The position numbers and the translations under genes were made by a program. Positions 9,711-19,682 of a DNA stretch of 64,000 nucleotides are shown here, piece by piece. A model generated the notes under the pieces. It was not told the origin of the DNA. It saw only the letters and a list, made by a program, of their open reading frames with translations, and did no database searches. The DNA comes from Luteolibacter luteus (GTDB lineage: Bacteria; Verrucomicrobiota; Verrucomicrobiia; Verrucomicrobiales; Akkermansiaceae), in contig NZ_CP051774.1 in assembly GCF_012913485.1 (NCBI RefSeq), positions 3,534,001 to 3,598,000 on the forward strand. The letters are read 5' to 3'. Positions within the stretch are counted from its first letter, which is position 1. Each line of letters begins with the position of its first letter.

Positions 9711-10883
9711 ATGAGCAGGGACCCCATCGCTCCCCGGGTGCTGATCGCGGCGATGCTGAAATGGTACCTGCATCACACCGCCAAGGCATTTGAGCAGCGT
9801 GATGCCCTGGCTGGCTATTGGGTCAGCAATGCAAACATCACCGGCGTCGGAAACTACCGGCGCATCTGGCCTTACCATCTTCTCAAGAAGCCGTTTTACC
9901 ACCTGCCTTTCGTGCAGCTGGAGGAATGGACCCGCTGGCTCTTCCTGCCTGCTTACGACGCGTGGCTCTCCCGGCAGGCGATTCCTTCCGCCTGCAATGT
10001 GGTGATGGGGCCTATGGGCTCATGCATCCCGCTCTTCGATTTGGCCGACCGGCAGGAGAGGGGGATCCTGAAGGTCTTCGACGCTCCTAACAGCCATCCG
10101 CGCCTTCATGCGGAGCTCTGGCGGCGGGAGTGCGGCGAGTTCATGCCGGGCTACGAGGTCCCCTTTCCCGATTGGGTCGTGGAGCGGATCTCCCGGGAAA
10201 TCGAGCAGGCCGATCTCATCCTCTGTCCTAGCGACTTCGTGAAGGAGTCGATGGTTGCGCAGGGGGTCCCGCCTGCGAAATGCCATGTCCGCCACTTCGG
10301 CGTGGACACATCCATCTTCAAGCCTCGCGAGGCGGTTCCGGAGAGTCCCGTCTTCGTGTCCGTGGGCAGCGTGTGCTTGCGCAAGGGCCACCAGTATCTT
10401 TTCCGCGCCTTTGCGAAGCTGAGGGAAACTTTTCCTCATGCCCGCCTGATTTGCATTGGTGGCATCCGCCCCGACTTCGATCAGGAGTGGCCCCTGTGGC
10501 GTGATCTCATCGAGCACCATCCTTTTCTCCCGCAGCCAAGGATCGCGGAAATTCTCCAGGGCGCGACTGCCTTCGTGCTTCCTTCCGTCGAAGAGGGGTT
10601 TGCCCGCGTGCTCTCCGAAGCCATGGCCGCGGGCCTTCCCCTCATCGCCACGCATGAAAGCGGCGCGACCACGGTGGTGAGGAATCAGGTGGAAGGTATC
10701 ATCATTCCCTCCCGTGATATCCGCGCGCTTCAGGACGCCATGCTTCTTCTTGCGAAGGACCAGGCACTGAACCGCAGCATGGGAGAGGCCGCGTTGAAAG
10801 CCGGAGCGCTTCGCAATACCTGGCAGGACTACGGGGACAATCTGCTGGAGGGGATCTCACAAGCCATGGCCGCGAAATCATGA
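9711..10883 (+). CDS. Glycosyltransferase family 4
   Basis: About 390 residues. The C-terminal GT-B half is clear: PVFVSVGSVCLRKGHQYLFRAF, LICIGGIRPDFD, and FVLPSVEEGFARVLSEAMAAGLP with the EGF-E donor motif. The N-terminal part (GYWVSNANITG, FDAPNSHPRLHAEL) is the acceptor domain. ATG at 9711 is preferred over TTG at 9705. Its stop overlaps the ATG of the GT11 gene (ATGA), so the two are translationally coupled. Confidence 0.84.
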   Translation: MSRDPIAPRVLIAAMLKWYLHHTAKAFEQRDALAGYWVSNANITGVGNYRRIWPYHLLKKPFYHLPFVQLEEWTRWLFLPAYDAWLSRQAIPSACNVVMGPMGSCIPLFDLADRQERGILKVFDAPNSHPRLHAELWRRECGEFMPGYEVPFPDWVVERISREIEQADLILCPSDFVKESMVAQGVPPAKCHVRHFGVDTSIFKPREAVPESPVFVSVGSVCLRKGHQYLFRAFAKLRETFPHARLICIGGIRPDFDQEWPLWRDLIEHHPFLPQPRIAEILQGATAFVLPSVEEGFARVLSEAMAAGLPLIATHESGATTVVRNQVEGIIIPSRDIRALQDAMLLLAKDQALNRSMGEAALKAGALRNTWQDYGDNLLEGISQAMAAKS

Positions 10884-11743
10884 TCCGTGCCCTCATGCTT
10901 GGCCGCACCGGCAACAACCTGTTCCAGTATGCCATGGGGCGGGTGCTTTCCGAACGCCACGGAGTGCCCCTCGTGCTGGACGCGAGTTGGTTCAATCGCG
11001 AAGGCTGGGGGCTCGTTTCCTGCCTTCGCCGCCTGCCGCTAAAGGCGGAAATTATCCGCCCTTTTACCTTGGCTTCGCGCGTCTTGCGCAAGCTTTCGGG
11101 CAGGCACTACTGGGAATTCCGCGGCGTTCCCGTGATTCGGGAGACAGTGATCGATCAAAGCTTCGATCCCCGCTACTTGGAGGCACCTGCCTCCTGCATG
11201 CTCTTCGGTTACTTCCAGTCGCCGCTTTATTTCCGGGGCATCGAGCCTCTGCTGCGGGACGAACTCCGCATGGACAACTTGCCTTGGGGCGCGGAGACCT
11301 TGCGGGCCCGCGACCGCATCCGTGCGGATCGCACGGTGGCGGTCCATGTCCGCCGTACCGACTATGTCGGCAATGCTCCTTTTGATGTCTGCGATCTGGA
11401 ATACTATCGCACCGCGATGGGACGTCTGCGCGACCGCCTGGAGGGAGCCCGCTTCTTCTTGTTTTCCGATGATCCGGCGTGGTGCTCGCTGCATCTCGCG
11501 GCGGATGACGTCGAGGTGTGTGCTTCGCCCGCGGGCGTGCAGGACCCCCTGCATGACCTGCATTTGATGAGCCTTGCCGCCCATCACATTATCGCGAACA
11601 GCAGCTATTCATGGTGGGCCGCATGGCTTGGAAAGAAGCCGGGCCAGCAGGTCCTCATGCCTTCGGTGTGGTATCGCACTGGAATGAAGGCGCCCGCGGA
11701 GGAAAAACGATGCGAAGGATGGGAGTTCGTCGATGTGGGCTAG
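10880..11743 (+). CDS. Alpha-1,2-fucosyltransferase-type glycosyltransferase (GT11)
   Basis: A 287-residue enzyme with the GT11 signatures: an N-terminal GRTGNNLFQYAMGRVL loop, the GDP-fucose motif HVRRTDYVG (His156 onward), FFLFSDDPAW, and ANSSYSWWAAWLG near the C-terminus. The family transfers L-fucose from GDP-fucose to a galactose or GlcNAc acceptor. Length is normal. It predicts fucose or a related 6-deoxyhexose in the polymer, but no GDP-fucose synthesis genes lie in this window. Confidence 0.86.
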   Translation: MIRALMLGRTGNNLFQYAMGRVLSERHGVPLVLDASWFNREGWGLVSCLRRLPLKAEIIRPFTLASRVLRKLSGRHYWEFRGVPVIRETVIDQSFDPRYLEAPASCMLFGYFQSPLYFRGIEPLLRDELRMDNLPWGAETLRARDRIRADRTVAVHVRRTDYVGNAPFDVCDLEYYRTAMGRLRDRLEGARFFLFSDDPAWCSLHLAADDVEVCASPAGVQDPLHDLHLMSLAAHHIIANSSYSWWAAWLGKKPGQQVLMPSVWYRTGMKAPAEEKRCEGWEFVDVG

Positions 11744-12872
11744 AGGCAGAATTCTGATGGGGCGGCGTTGGCCGCAGCGCACGGTCGAGAAGCTCGCCTT
11801 CCCGGCGCTTCGTCGTTGGCGCGGTTGGCGGGGCGAAGGTCCCGAGCAGGGTGGTGTGCCCTTTGGCATCTTCCAGGAAAAGCACGAGATCCAGAAAGGC
11901 CGTGTGAATGGCAGGATCATCGCGGATGGCCAGACCTTGCCAGCGGTGCCGGAGCTTTCGGAAATCATCGCCTCCGGTCTTCGGCAGGCGGACTACCGCT
12001 GGTGGCCGGTACTGTGGACTCGCCGCGCTTCGGCCCGCTTGCTGGGCCCGTCTCTGGTGCACGCGGATGACCTGGGCCATGCCTGCTACGAGGCAATGTA
12101 CGGCCCCCAGGCGAGTGGTGATCCGGTCTGGCGCATCAACGGCGGCCATGACGAAACCGAGTTGCCCGGGAACTGGACCTCGCTTGTTTCCCGATGGACC
12201 CGCGGCAACAACTACTACCATTGGATCACCGATGGTCTCACCCGCCTGCTACACCTTCCTTCCTTTCCGGAAGATACCGGGATCCTCGTTCCACCCGGGC
12301 TTCCTGCGTTCGCCTCGGAGAGCTTGAAGCTGTTGGGTTTGGGCGATCGCATCCGTGAGGCTCCGGAAGAACACCTCTTCATCGAGAAGTATCATTTTGC
12401 CGGGCCTGTCGCGCTGACGGGCTGCGTGAATCCCATGGGCGTGGCCTGGCTGAGGAAAAGCTTCGGCATTCCACCGAAGTTGGGTGCAGGTCATCGCAAG
12501 ATCTTCATCTCACGGAAGGACACCACCCGCGACATCACGAATGCCCGCGAGTTGGAACAGGCCCTTGCCACCGAGGGTTGGGAAATCATCGAACCCGGCA
12601 CCCTCTCTTTCCGTGAGCAAGTAGCCATCTTCCGCCAGGCCCGGATCATCGCGGGAATCCACGGAGCGGGAATGACCAATCTCCTCTGGGCGCCGCAGGG
12701 CACGCGGGTTGTGGAGCTCATGCCACGCACCTTCCGCAATGGCTGCTACGCCGGGATCTCCCTCGTTCTGGGTCACGATCACCGCGTTCTGGTCTGCCCC
12801 GCAGGACGGCGCGGCAATCAGATGACCGTGCCTGCCCACGCCATTCGTGAGGTCTTGGAAGCCGGGGAATAG
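11733..12872 (+). CDS. Glycosyltransferase family 61 protein
   Basis: A 379-residue protein of the DUF563/GT61 type. Recognisable segments are RGNNYYHWITDGLTRLL (about 150-168), KIFISRKDTTRDITNARELEQAL, GWEIIEPGTLSFREQVAIF, and IAGIHGAGMTNLLWAPQGTRVVEL, the last being the family hallmark. Its ATG lies inside the last codons of the GT11 gene (11-base overlap), giving coupled translation. It transfers an unknown sugar (xylose, GlcNAc and others are known for the family). Confidence 0.85.
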   Translation: MWARGRILMGRRWPQRTVEKLAFPALRRWRGWRGEGPEQGGVPFGIFQEKHEIQKGRVNGRIIADGQTLPAVPELSEIIASGLRQADYRWWPVLWTRRASARLLGPSLVHADDLGHACYEAMYGPQASGDPVWRINGGHDETELPGNWTSLVSRWTRGNNYYHWITDGLTRLLHLPSFPEDTGILVPPGLPAFASESLKLLGLGDRIREAPEEHLFIEKYHFAGPVALTGCVNPMGVAWLRKSFGIPPKLGAGHRKIFISRKDTTRDITNARELEQALATEGWEIIEPGTLSFREQVAIFRQARIIAGIHGAGMTNLLWAPQGTRVVELMPRTFRNGCYAGISLVLGHDHRVLVCPAGRRGNQMTVPAHAIREVLEAGE

Positions 12873-12914
12873 CATCAGGATCGCATTTGGCGCTCCCCGG
12901 TATCCAAGGTGGGA

Positions 12915-14369
12915 TCAAGCGTCGGAGGCCGGAGACGGGAGCACCGGGGCTTCCGGTTCGCGCTGCCACTTCGCGAGGAGCTTCGAAAACCAATGCCACA
13001 CTGCGATGCCGGCCAGCACCGCCGCACCGTCGAAGGCCAGATCAATGATGTCTCCACCATCACTGCCGAAGCCGTAAGCCCATTGGGAAAACTCCGAGAG
13101 AATGCCCAGGGCAAAGGCCGGCCAACCCGCACGGCTGCTTCCGGTTAAAAGGGCGATCAAGGTGGTTAGCCCGGCGAAGGCCAGCAGATGGATCGGCCGC
13201 TTTAGCCCCGGCAGGTGATTCAGGAACCAGCGGACTGGTCCCCCGCCCAGGCGTGCAGGCTTTGCCTGACGGGTTGAGCCGGATGCTTCCGCGACAGGCG
13301 TTTCTGGAGTGCTTGGGGAGGCAGGAGGGGGGGCGGCTGCTTCAGCGGGTTCCGGCGTAGCTGCCACCGTGGGCGGAGCTTCAGCGGGTGCCGGAATGGT
13401 TGCCACCGCGGGCGGAGCTTCGGCGGGAACAGGGACAGGTGCAGGGGCGGGAGCTTCGGCCACGGGCGGAAGCGCCGGCTCAGGAGCCGGAGGAGGCACA
13501 GGCTTCGGTGCGGGCACGGGAATCGTGGAGCCATCCAGATGCTTCACCGGAAAGGGTTTCCCGAGCGGGTGCCACGGGATCCAAGGACCGGGAAAGGAAG
13601 AAACCCATGCAAAGCCCACCCATAGAGCCGCGGCGATCGCAATGCGGGGCAGCGCCACGGGCGTCTTCACCACCCAGCGGCGCAGGGCAAAGCCGATCAG
13701 GCCGAGCCAGGAAAGCAGCAGCAAGGCAAGCATCCAGCCCAAGCCCGGCCTCAGCTCCGCGGGCTGCATGCTGAAGGAGTGGACCTTGAAAACGCCTGCG
13801 GAGCCGCGGTTCTCGATGATGAGCCAAGGCAAAGTCCCGTCCCGTGCCAGAGGTAACATCACGTCCTTGGTCTGCCTCCCTTGATCGCCGGAGCCGGACC
13901 ATAGCGGCAGATATCCTTCTGCCATCTTCCCTTGATGGTCGAACCACATCAGGAAAATCCTGGCGTCTTCCCAAGGATGATTTCCCACCACCACCCCTTG
14001 GGCGGAAACATCAAGCGAGACATGCGCATAGCGGGCAGGCGGTGGCTTGATCCAGCGTAGCTCGATGCGTGGCACCTCTTTGGCCGCCTCTAACACCGCG
14101 GTCTCGCCCTCCTCCCGCAGCACCCCCACCGGTGTCCGCGACACTTCCCGTGGCGTGTAATGCAGGTCCACGGCAGGGACGCCCTTGGCAGCCACGAAAC
14201 TGGATTGCCAGAGCGCCCAAGAGAGCGTGGCGAGGATCAGGGTGGCTAGGGTGAATCCCGCACTGGCGGCAAAGCGTCGCACGCCCGAAGAAACGGGAAT
14301 TTCCCCGCCCGGGAAAGTGGAAACCGGCTTGTCACGGCCCCTGATCGCATTTGGAAGTAGTTCGCGCAT
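12915..14369 (-). CDS. VanZ-like domain membrane protein with Pro/Ala-rich linker
   Basis: About 484 residues if started at the ATG at 14369. One transmembrane segment near residue 30-50 (FTLATLILATLSWALW) is followed by an extracytoplasmic beta-rich region, two more hydrophobic segments, then a roughly 90-residue linker with repeated PAEAPP units. The C-terminal three-helix VanZ-like domain carries GILSEFSQWAYGFGSDGGDIIDL. VanZ-like proteins are common in polysaccharide loci, but their molecular role is not defined. It is the only minus-strand gene among the glycosyltransferases. Its start codon overlaps that of the divergent GT2 gene, leaving no promoter spacer. Confidence 0.72.
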   Translation of the reverse strand: MRELLPNAIRGRDKPVSTFPGGEIPVSSGVRRFAASAGFTLATLILATLSWALWQSSFVAAKGVPAVDLHYTPREVSRTPVGVLREEGETAVLEAAKEVPRIELRWIKPPPARYAHVSLDVSAQGVVVGNHPWEDARIFLMWFDHQGKMAEGYLPLWSGSGDQGRQTKDVMLPLARDGTLPWLIIENRGSAGVFKVHSFSMQPAELRPGLGWMLALLLLSWLGLIGFALRRWVVKTPVALPRIAIAAALWVGFAWVSSFPGPWIPWHPLGKPFPVKHLDGSTIPVPAPKPVPPPAPEPALPPVAEAPAPAPVPVPAEAPPAVATIPAPAEAPPTVAATPEPAEAAAPPPASPSTPETPVAEASGSTRQAKPARLGGGPVRWFLNHLPGLKRPIHLLAFAGLTTLIALLTGSSRAGWPAFALGILSEFSQWAYGFGSDGGDIIDLAFDGAAVLAGIAVWHWFSKLLAKWQREPEAPVLPSPASDA

Positions 14370-15171
14370 GGATTTCACCATCATCACCGCGAATCTGAAC
14401 CACGGTCGCTTCCTGGCGGAGTGTTTGGAGAGCGTGGCCGTGCAGACGGGCGTATCGGTGGAGCATCTGGTGCTCGATGGCGGCTCTACTGATGACAGCG
14501 CGGCCATCACCTCGCGCTTTCCTCATGCCACTTGGTCCCAGGAGCCGGACAAAGGCATGTCCGATGCCATCAACAAGGGCTTCAATCGTGCACGTGGAGA
14601 ATGGGTGATCTGGCTGAATGCCGACGATCGCCTGAAGCCAGGCGCCCTTGCCGCGATCAAGCAGGCCGCGCGGCAGACCACGGCGGATATCATCTATGGT
14701 GATTACGATTTCATCGATGAAGCCGGTGCTTTCCTCCGCTCGGTCAAGGTTCCGGGTTGGTCTCCTTTCGTAAACGTCCATCATCACTGTTACATCGGGT
14801 CGACCGCCTGCTTCTTCCGGCGGGAGACCGTGCTTCAAGCGGGGCACCGTCTGCGGGAGGACTTCCACTGCGTCATGGATGGCGAGTTCTATGCCCGCTT
14901 GCACGTCAAGGGGATGAACTTCCAACACCTCCCCGTGCAGGTCGCCGACTTCCGCCTTCACGGAGACAACATCTCCCAGCGCTATCTCGGCAAGACCCGT
15001 GACATGGACATCATCCTCAAGGCGGAACGCCAGCACGTCGAATCCCGCGCCATCCGTCGCGCCTATGGCCTGACCCTCTTCGACGATCCCTACCTGAATG
15101 GCCTAACAGACGGCATATTGTGGATCGTGGCCCGCGCTTGGAAAGGGGTGCTGCGGGTGGGCTTGAGGTGA
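14368..15171 (+). CDS. Glycosyltransferase family 2
   Basis: A 267-residue GT-A enzyme. MDFTIITANLNHGRFLAECLESV begins the nucleotide-binding fold, with VLDGGSTDDSAAI and the metal-binding DxD-type motif WLNADDRLKPGAL. The pattern resembles WcaA-like colanic acid transferases, which carry PDKGMSDAINKGFNRARGEW. An upstream in-frame start would add 61 residues antisense to the VanZ gene and is rejected. A weak GGAAG sits 10 bases before the ATG. Followed after 6 bases by another GT2 gene. Confidence 0.86.
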   Translation: MDFTIITANLNHGRFLAECLESVAVQTGVSVEHLVLDGGSTDDSAAITSRFPHATWSQEPDKGMSDAINKGFNRARGEWVIWLNADDRLKPGALAAIKQAARQTTADIIYGDYDFIDEAGAFLRSVKVPGWSPFVNVHHHCYIGSTACFFRRETVLQAGHRLREDFHCVMDGEFYARLHVKGMNFQHLPVQVADFRLHGDNISQRYLGKTRDMDIILKAERQHVESRAIRRAYGLTLFDDPYLNGLTDGILWIVARAWKGVLRVGLR

Positions 15172-15177
15172 CCGTGC

Positions 15178-16134
15178 TTGAAAGGCGGCCGGAATGATGC
15201 GGAACTCGCACCGTTGACTTCGCCCCGCATTGCCGCCGTCTTCGCCTGCTACAACCGGCGCTCGACCGCCTTGGAGTGCGTGCGCCGTTTACAAGTTCAG
15301 ACCCGCCCGCCGGATCTTGTCGTCGTCGGGGATAATGCTTCCACCGACGGCACTCCCGATGCCCTGCGCGAGCTCGCTTGGGGACCTCTCACCGTGGTCG
15401 ATACGGGTGACAATCTCGGCAATGCCGGAGGCGTGCGCGTGGCCATGGACCATGCCTTTGCCCTCGGCGCGGATGCCGTCTGGATCCTCGATGACGATTC
15501 GTGGCCGCGCGAGGCAGCCCTTGAGGCCCTGCTGGCGGGTGGCTTCGATCCCCAACGGGTGCGCCACAGTCTCCAAATCGATCCCGCCGGAGGCCGCTAT
15601 TCCTGGCCACTTCCCATCCGGGAGGCTTCGGGAAAATGGCACACTATCCGACATCCCGGCGAGTGGCCGGGCGGCGAGCGCGCGGAAAGCCGGGCCTCTT
15701 GGACCGGAGCCATGATTCCCCGCGCCGCCTGGGAAAAGGCCGGCCCCGTTCTTGGTGAACTCTTCATCCGCGGGGAAGACGAGGAATATCCCCGCCGTCT
15801 GGCAGCCGCCGGCTTCCGCTTCGAGGCGGTGCGCGACTCCATACTCGATCACCCATCTGCCAAAAACCTTCGCCGCTGGGTCATTGGCGGGAAGGAATTC
15901 TGGTTCGAGACCGGCCTGGAGGACTGGAAATTTTACTACGAAGTCCGGAACACCATGTGGCTGATGGAGCGGGAAGGCTCGATGTTTAAAGCGTGGGCGA
16001 TCGCTCTCCTCCATGGCTGGGCTACCTTGCTTCACGACGGTTGGTCGCCTTCACGCTTTGCGACTTGGCGTGCGGCGGTGAGTGATGCCAAGGCTGGTCG
16101 GCTCGGTCGGAGGGACGCCTTGAAACAGCTCTAG
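15178..16134 (+). CDS. Glycosyltransferase family 2 (galactofuranosyl/rhamnosyl-transferase-like)
   Basis: A 318-residue GT-A enzyme. It shows RIAAVFACYNR, VVVGDNASTDGTPDAL, NLGNAGGVRVAMDHAF and the catalytic VWILDDDSWP. The tri-Asp motif and GNAGG segment are typical of the GlfT1/WbbL-like subgroup. The start is probably TTG at 15178, since GAGGTGA lies 6 bases upstream overlapping the previous stop; TTG at 15214 is the alternative. Donor sugar is unknown. Confidence 0.82.
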   Translation: MKGGRNDAELAPLTSPRIAAVFACYNRRSTALECVRRLQVQTRPPDLVVVGDNASTDGTPDALRELAWGPLTVVDTGDNLGNAGGVRVAMDHAFALGADAVWILDDDSWPREAALEALLAGGFDPQRVRHSLQIDPAGGRYSWPLPIREASGKWHTIRHPGEWPGGERAESRASWTGAMIPRAAWEKAGPVLGELFIRGEDEEYPRRLAAAGFRFEAVRDSILDHPSAKNLRRWVIGGKEFWFETGLEDWKFYYEVRNTMWLMEREGSMFKAWAIALLHGWATLLHDGWSPSRFATWRAAVSDAKAGRLGRRDALKQL

Positions 16135-16193
16135 GGCAGGAAAAATGCCCCGCTCCGTCCCCTAAAAGAGCACGGACCGTCACGGACTTGGGC

Positions 16194-16222
16194 TTGCCTT
16201 GGCCCGGCCGATTCCCTTTTAT
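16194..16222 (+). promoter_or_regulatory. Candidate sigma70-type promoter for the initiating transferase
   Basis: TTGCCT at 16194, a 17-base spacer, and TTTTAT at 16217-16222 lie just ahead of the ATG at 16250. Similar TTGCCC-17-TA arrangements precede ssb and holA in this window. The spacing and recurrence support it, but the -10 element is only moderately good. Confidence 0.35.
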
Positions 16223-16249
16223 CAAGGCCCTGCCCCATCTGTTTACTGC

Positions 16250-17653
16250 ATGCCCGTAGGCCGCAAAGAAGCATTCTCGATCCAATTGCTCCAACTGCTG
16301 GACGCAGGATTGGTCTGGCTGGCCTTCTGGGCGGCTTCATGGTTCCGCACCCCGATCCGTGAGGTGGTTCCCGGCGGACCGGAGGGGCCCATGAGCCTTT
16401 CCCAGATGAGCTGGGTTCTCTACATCGTGGTGCCATTCACGCCGCTGGCCCTGGAGTTTTTCCAGTTTTACACCCGGCCACGCACCAAGACCGCACTCCA
16501 GGCCTTCAGCCAGCTTTTCAAGGCGCTGCTCTTCATGGCCTTGGCCATTGGCATGATGGTGGTCTTTGCCCAACTCTCCGGCGCCAGCCGTCTCATCCTG
16601 GGCATGGGCGGGCTGCTGACCTTCTTCGTTCTCCTCGCCCGGGACCGCCTGCTCCATTCCTACCTTCGCCAACAGGAGCTGAAGGACTACGCCAAGGAGC
16701 GCATCATCCTCGCCGGTTCGGATGAGGAAATCGATAACTTCCTCAACGGCGTGGATGCCGAAACCCAAGGGCTTTGGAAGATCGTGGCGCGCTTCAACCT
16801 TTCGGAGCGCCCCGTCGATGAGCTCTACACGCTCCTGAAGGAAGGCTCCGTCGAGCGCGTGATCTTCGCGGTCCGGGATACTGAATTCGGCAAGGTGGCA
16901 GAGGGCGTGGAAGCCTGCGAACTCCAAGGTGTCGAGGCATGGATTGCTGCAGCCTTCATCCGCACCCAGATCGCCCGTCCTACTTTCGATCTCGTGGGCA
17001 GGCAGCCGATGCTCGTGCTACGCTCGACTCCCGAGCTCTCTTGGGAACTCGCGATGAAGGCGGTGCTGGATCGCGTCGGTGCCTTCTTGATGATCCTCAT
17101 CACCTCGCCACTTTGGATCATCGCCATTGTGGGCATCCGTATTTCCAGTCCGGGTCCGGTCTTCTTCCGCCAGCGTCGCGCCGGTCGCTACGGCAAGCCA
17201 TTCCGGATGTGGAAATTCCGCACCATGGTTCCGGACGCGGAGGCCCTCCTCGCCAAGACCAAGGAAGAGCACGGCAATCACATGGAAGGCCCGGTCTTCA
17301 AGCTCGACCGCGATCCCCGGGTGTTCCCCTTCGGTGCTTTCCTGCGCCGCAAGAGTATCGATGAATTGCCCCAGCTTTTGAATGTCCTGCGCGGCCAGAT
17401 GAGCTTGGTCGGACCCCGGCCATTGCCTCTCTACGAGGTGGATGCCTTCGAAAAATCCGAACATCGCCGCCGCCTTAGCGTGAAACCGGGCATCACCTGT
17501 GAGTGGCAGGCGGGCGGACGGAACACGATCACCAGCTTCGAACAATGGGTGGAGATGGACCTTCGCTACATCGACAACTGGTCGCTGTGGCTCGATATCA
17601 AGATTCTGCTCCGGACGGTTCCCGCGGTTTTGCTGGGACGCGGTGCCAACTGA
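16250..17653 (+). CDS. Exopolysaccharide initiating polyprenyl-phosphate glycosyl-1-phosphate transferase
   Basis: A 467-residue WcaJ/WbaP-type protein. The N-terminal half has four hydrophobic segments (about 10-140) and a Rossmann-like soluble region. The C-terminal bacterial sugar transferase domain (about 270-465) shows [48 protein letters not shown] and KPGITCEWQ. It starts glycan synthesis by moving a sugar-1-phosphate from UDP-sugar onto undecaprenyl phosphate at the inner membrane. ATG at 16250 is preferred to an upstream TTG, which falls within the likely promoter. It is followed 22 bases later by the ligase/polymerase gene. Confidence 0.9.
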   Translation: MPVGRKEAFSIQLLQLLDAGLVWLAFWAASWFRTPIREVVPGGPEGPMSLSQMSWVLYIVVPFTPLALEFFQFYTRPRTKTALQAFSQLFKALLFMALAIGMMVVFAQLSGASRLILGMGGLLTFFVLLARDRLLHSYLRQQELKDYAKERIILAGSDEEIDNFLNGVDAETQGLWKIVARFNLSERPVDELYTLLKEGSVERVIFAVRDTEFGKVAEGVEACELQGVEAWIAAAFIRTQIARPTFDLVGRQPMLVLRSTPELSWELAMKAVLDRVGAFLMILITSPLWIIAIVGIRISSPGPVFFRQRRAGRYGKPFRMWKFRTMVPDAEALLAKTKEEHGNHMEGPVFKLDRDPRVFPFGAFLRRKSIDELPQLLNVLRGQMSLVGPRPLPLYEVDAFEKSEHRRRLSVKPGITCEWQAGGRNTITSFEQWVEMDLRYIDNWSLWLDIKILLRTVPAVLLGRGAN

Positions 17654-17675
17654 AGTGGATAAAGGCGGGGTGTTG

Positions 17676-19670
17676 ATGCAAGTGATCTCAGGCATTGGCT
17701 TCGCCGTCGCGCTGGCCTTGGCGGTTTCCCTCGGCGGGCAGACCTTGGACTACACGTGGGGGCCGGCCTTTCTGGCGCTGGTCGTTGCGCTCCTCGCGAG
17801 CATCCCGCAGGCGTGGAAGGCACGGCGCGGACCCGGCACTTGGATCCCGGTGGCAGCTTTGGCCTTAGCCTGCGGGTGGATCCTTTGGCGCTGCTCCGGC
17901 AGCCCGGTCCGGGAATTCGGGCGCTCCGATGCGCTGCTCGTCGTGGGGATGGCTTCGACCGCTTTCTGGGGAATGTTGGTACGCCCGGGCGGGCCCGCGA
18001 TCCGGATTGCCATGGCTTCGCTCGCGCTTCTTGCGTTTGCGAACTTGGGGATCGCCTTGGTCCAAGTCGGGGATCGGTCCTTTGCTTGGCCCTTCGCCAG
18101 CCGGCCCGGCTTCTTCCCCTCCGGCCTCTTCGGCCACTATAACCACCTCGCGGACTTTTCGCTGGTAGCCGCGATTTTCCTCGCTGCGCGCTTCATCTTC
18201 GCGCGGGACCGGCTTCCCGAACGGATCCTCCAGGTCGCCGGCGTGCTCGCCAATGCCGGGTGCGTGTTCGTCTCACAATCGCGGGGCGGCATCGTCTCGC
18301 TCTGTGCGGCTTCCTTCGCGCTGGTCGTGCTCATGGCCTTGGTGGCTTGGCGTGACAAGTCGCCGAAGCGGAAAGGCCTTACCGTGCTGGCAGTCGCCAT
18401 GCCGCTCTTCGTGGCAGCGCTTGCCGTACCGGTGCTGAATCGCTTTCAAGAGCGCCGGGGCATTCAGGATGGATCCTTGGAGCGCTTCGCCGACAACAAG
18501 TCCCGCCTTCATTCCATCGGCTTGGCCGTGGATGTGACCGCGAACCATCCGTGGGCTGGCGGTGGCAGCCGTGCCTTCGGTTGGGAAAAATACGCCGCAT
18601 GGAAACCCTCCGAAAGCGGCATGGTCGGCCAGAACGATGACTTCGTGCACAACGAATTGCTGCAAGTCGCGACCGACTACGGCTGGATCGGTGCCGTCCT
18701 CGTTGCGCTCGCCGTGTTCTCCGTCTGCCTGGCGGGCTTGGCCGGGATCATGGGCGGAGAAGGAGGGGAGGGGAGAAGAGCCGTGGATGCCCTCGCTTGC
18801 GGGGGTCTCTCCGCGATGGTCGGCACCTTGGTCCATTCGAATTTCAGCTTCGTGACCCACACCCTTCCCGGGGCGCTTTACCTCGGCTTGGCCATCGGTT
18901 GCGCACTGCCCCGCCGCAAGCTGGACCCGGTAGCGGACTATTCCCTGCGCCCCACGATAGCGGGTGGCCTTCTCACCCTTGCCTCCCTCTTCCTCGTTGC
19001 CGCTCTCGGGATCGCGGGGGCCAAGGGCAGCATCGTCTATCGCAGCCTGTGGCCGGTCTTTTTCGGAAAGGAAAATCTCGCGTGGCTCGCTCCCGGGACG
19101 TCCTTGGAGAGGGTCCACGGCGCGATGGAGACTTGGCCCGGCTCGGAACTCGCCGGGAGCTACGCAGGGATCGTGCGCGGGGTGTCCCAGCGGCAGGACC
19201 TCTTGGAGTCCGATCGGATCCAATGGCTGAACGAGTCTGCAAACCTCTATGGACAGGCCTCGAAGTTGAACCCCTATGACCCCGAATGGGCGGTCAATCG
19301 GGCCAATGTCCTTTCAATTCTCGGCCGGAATGAAGAAGCCGAGAAAGAGTTCGAGCGCGCGATCACCTTGGAAGGCGGGATGGAAGGGGTCTTCCGGGCG
19401 CGCTACTACTACGCGTGGCACCTTCACAGCCGCTGGTATCGCGCTTGGACGAAGCCGGAAGCCCACAATCCGGATGATATCGACTTCAAGGAACGCCGTG
19501 CCAGCGAGGCCTTGGCCGCCTTCCTTCACGCGCGCGAACTCCTGAAGGAAGCTTCCGGGATGACCGAACTCTGGGTCCGCGGGCAGGAAGAAGCCGAATT
19601 GATCAAGGGCCTCGAGGAAACCATCGCCTTCCTTGAAGGCGCTCAGGTCAGGCCGGCCCCGCGCCGTTAG
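17676..19670 (+). CDS. O-antigen ligase/polymerase family protein (Wzy_C) with C-terminal TPR-like region
   Basis: A 664-residue polytopic protein with about ten hydrophobic segments. The family signature GHYNHLADF, SQSRGGIVSL, and the periplasmic GGGSRAFGWEKYAAW followed by DDFVHNELLQVATDYGWIG fits Wzy_C ligases/polymerases. The last 150 residues are soluble and helical, containing a TPR-like unit (AVNRANVLSILGRNEEAEKEFERAITLE). It polymerises repeat units or attaches the glycan at the periplasmic face. ATG at 17676 has GGCGGGG upstream. It converges on the EpsI gene with only 12 bases between stops. Confidence 0.85.
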   Translation: MQVISGIGFAVALALAVSLGGQTLDYTWGPAFLALVVALLASIPQAWKARRGPGTWIPVAALALACGWILWRCSGSPVREFGRSDALLVVGMASTAFWGMLVRPGGPAIRIAMASLALLAFANLGIALVQVGDRSFAWPFASRPGFFPSGLFGHYNHLADFSLVAAIFLAARFIFARDRLPERILQVAGVLANAGCVFVSQSRGGIVSLCAASFALVVLMALVAWRDKSPKRKGLTVLAVAMPLFVAALAVPVLNRFQERRGIQDGSLERFADNKSRLHSIGLAVDVTANHPWAGGGSRAFGWEKYAAWKPSESGMVGQNDDFVHNELLQVATDYGWIGAVLVALAVFSVCLAGLAGIMGGEGGEGRRAVDALACGGLSAMVGTLVHSNFSFVTHTLPGALYLGLAIGCALPRRKLDPVADYSLRPTIAGGLLTLASLFLVAALGIAGAKGSIVYRSLWPVFFGKENLAWLAPGTSLERVHGAMETWPGSELAGSYAGIVRGVSQRQDLLESDRIQWLNESANLYGQASKLNPYDPEWAVNRANVLSILGRNEEAEKEFERAITLEGGMEGVFRARYYYAWHLHSRWYRAWTKPEAHNPDDIDFKERRASEALAAFLHARELLKEASGMTELWVRGQEEAELIKGLEETIAFLEGAQVRPAPRR

Positions 19671-19682
19671 GCTCGCCTCTCT

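Noticed and set aside
14185-14367. 61-residue N-terminal extension of the GT2 protein
   Set aside because: It lies antisense to the VanZ-like gene and the family's conserved start MDFTIITANLN begins at 14368.
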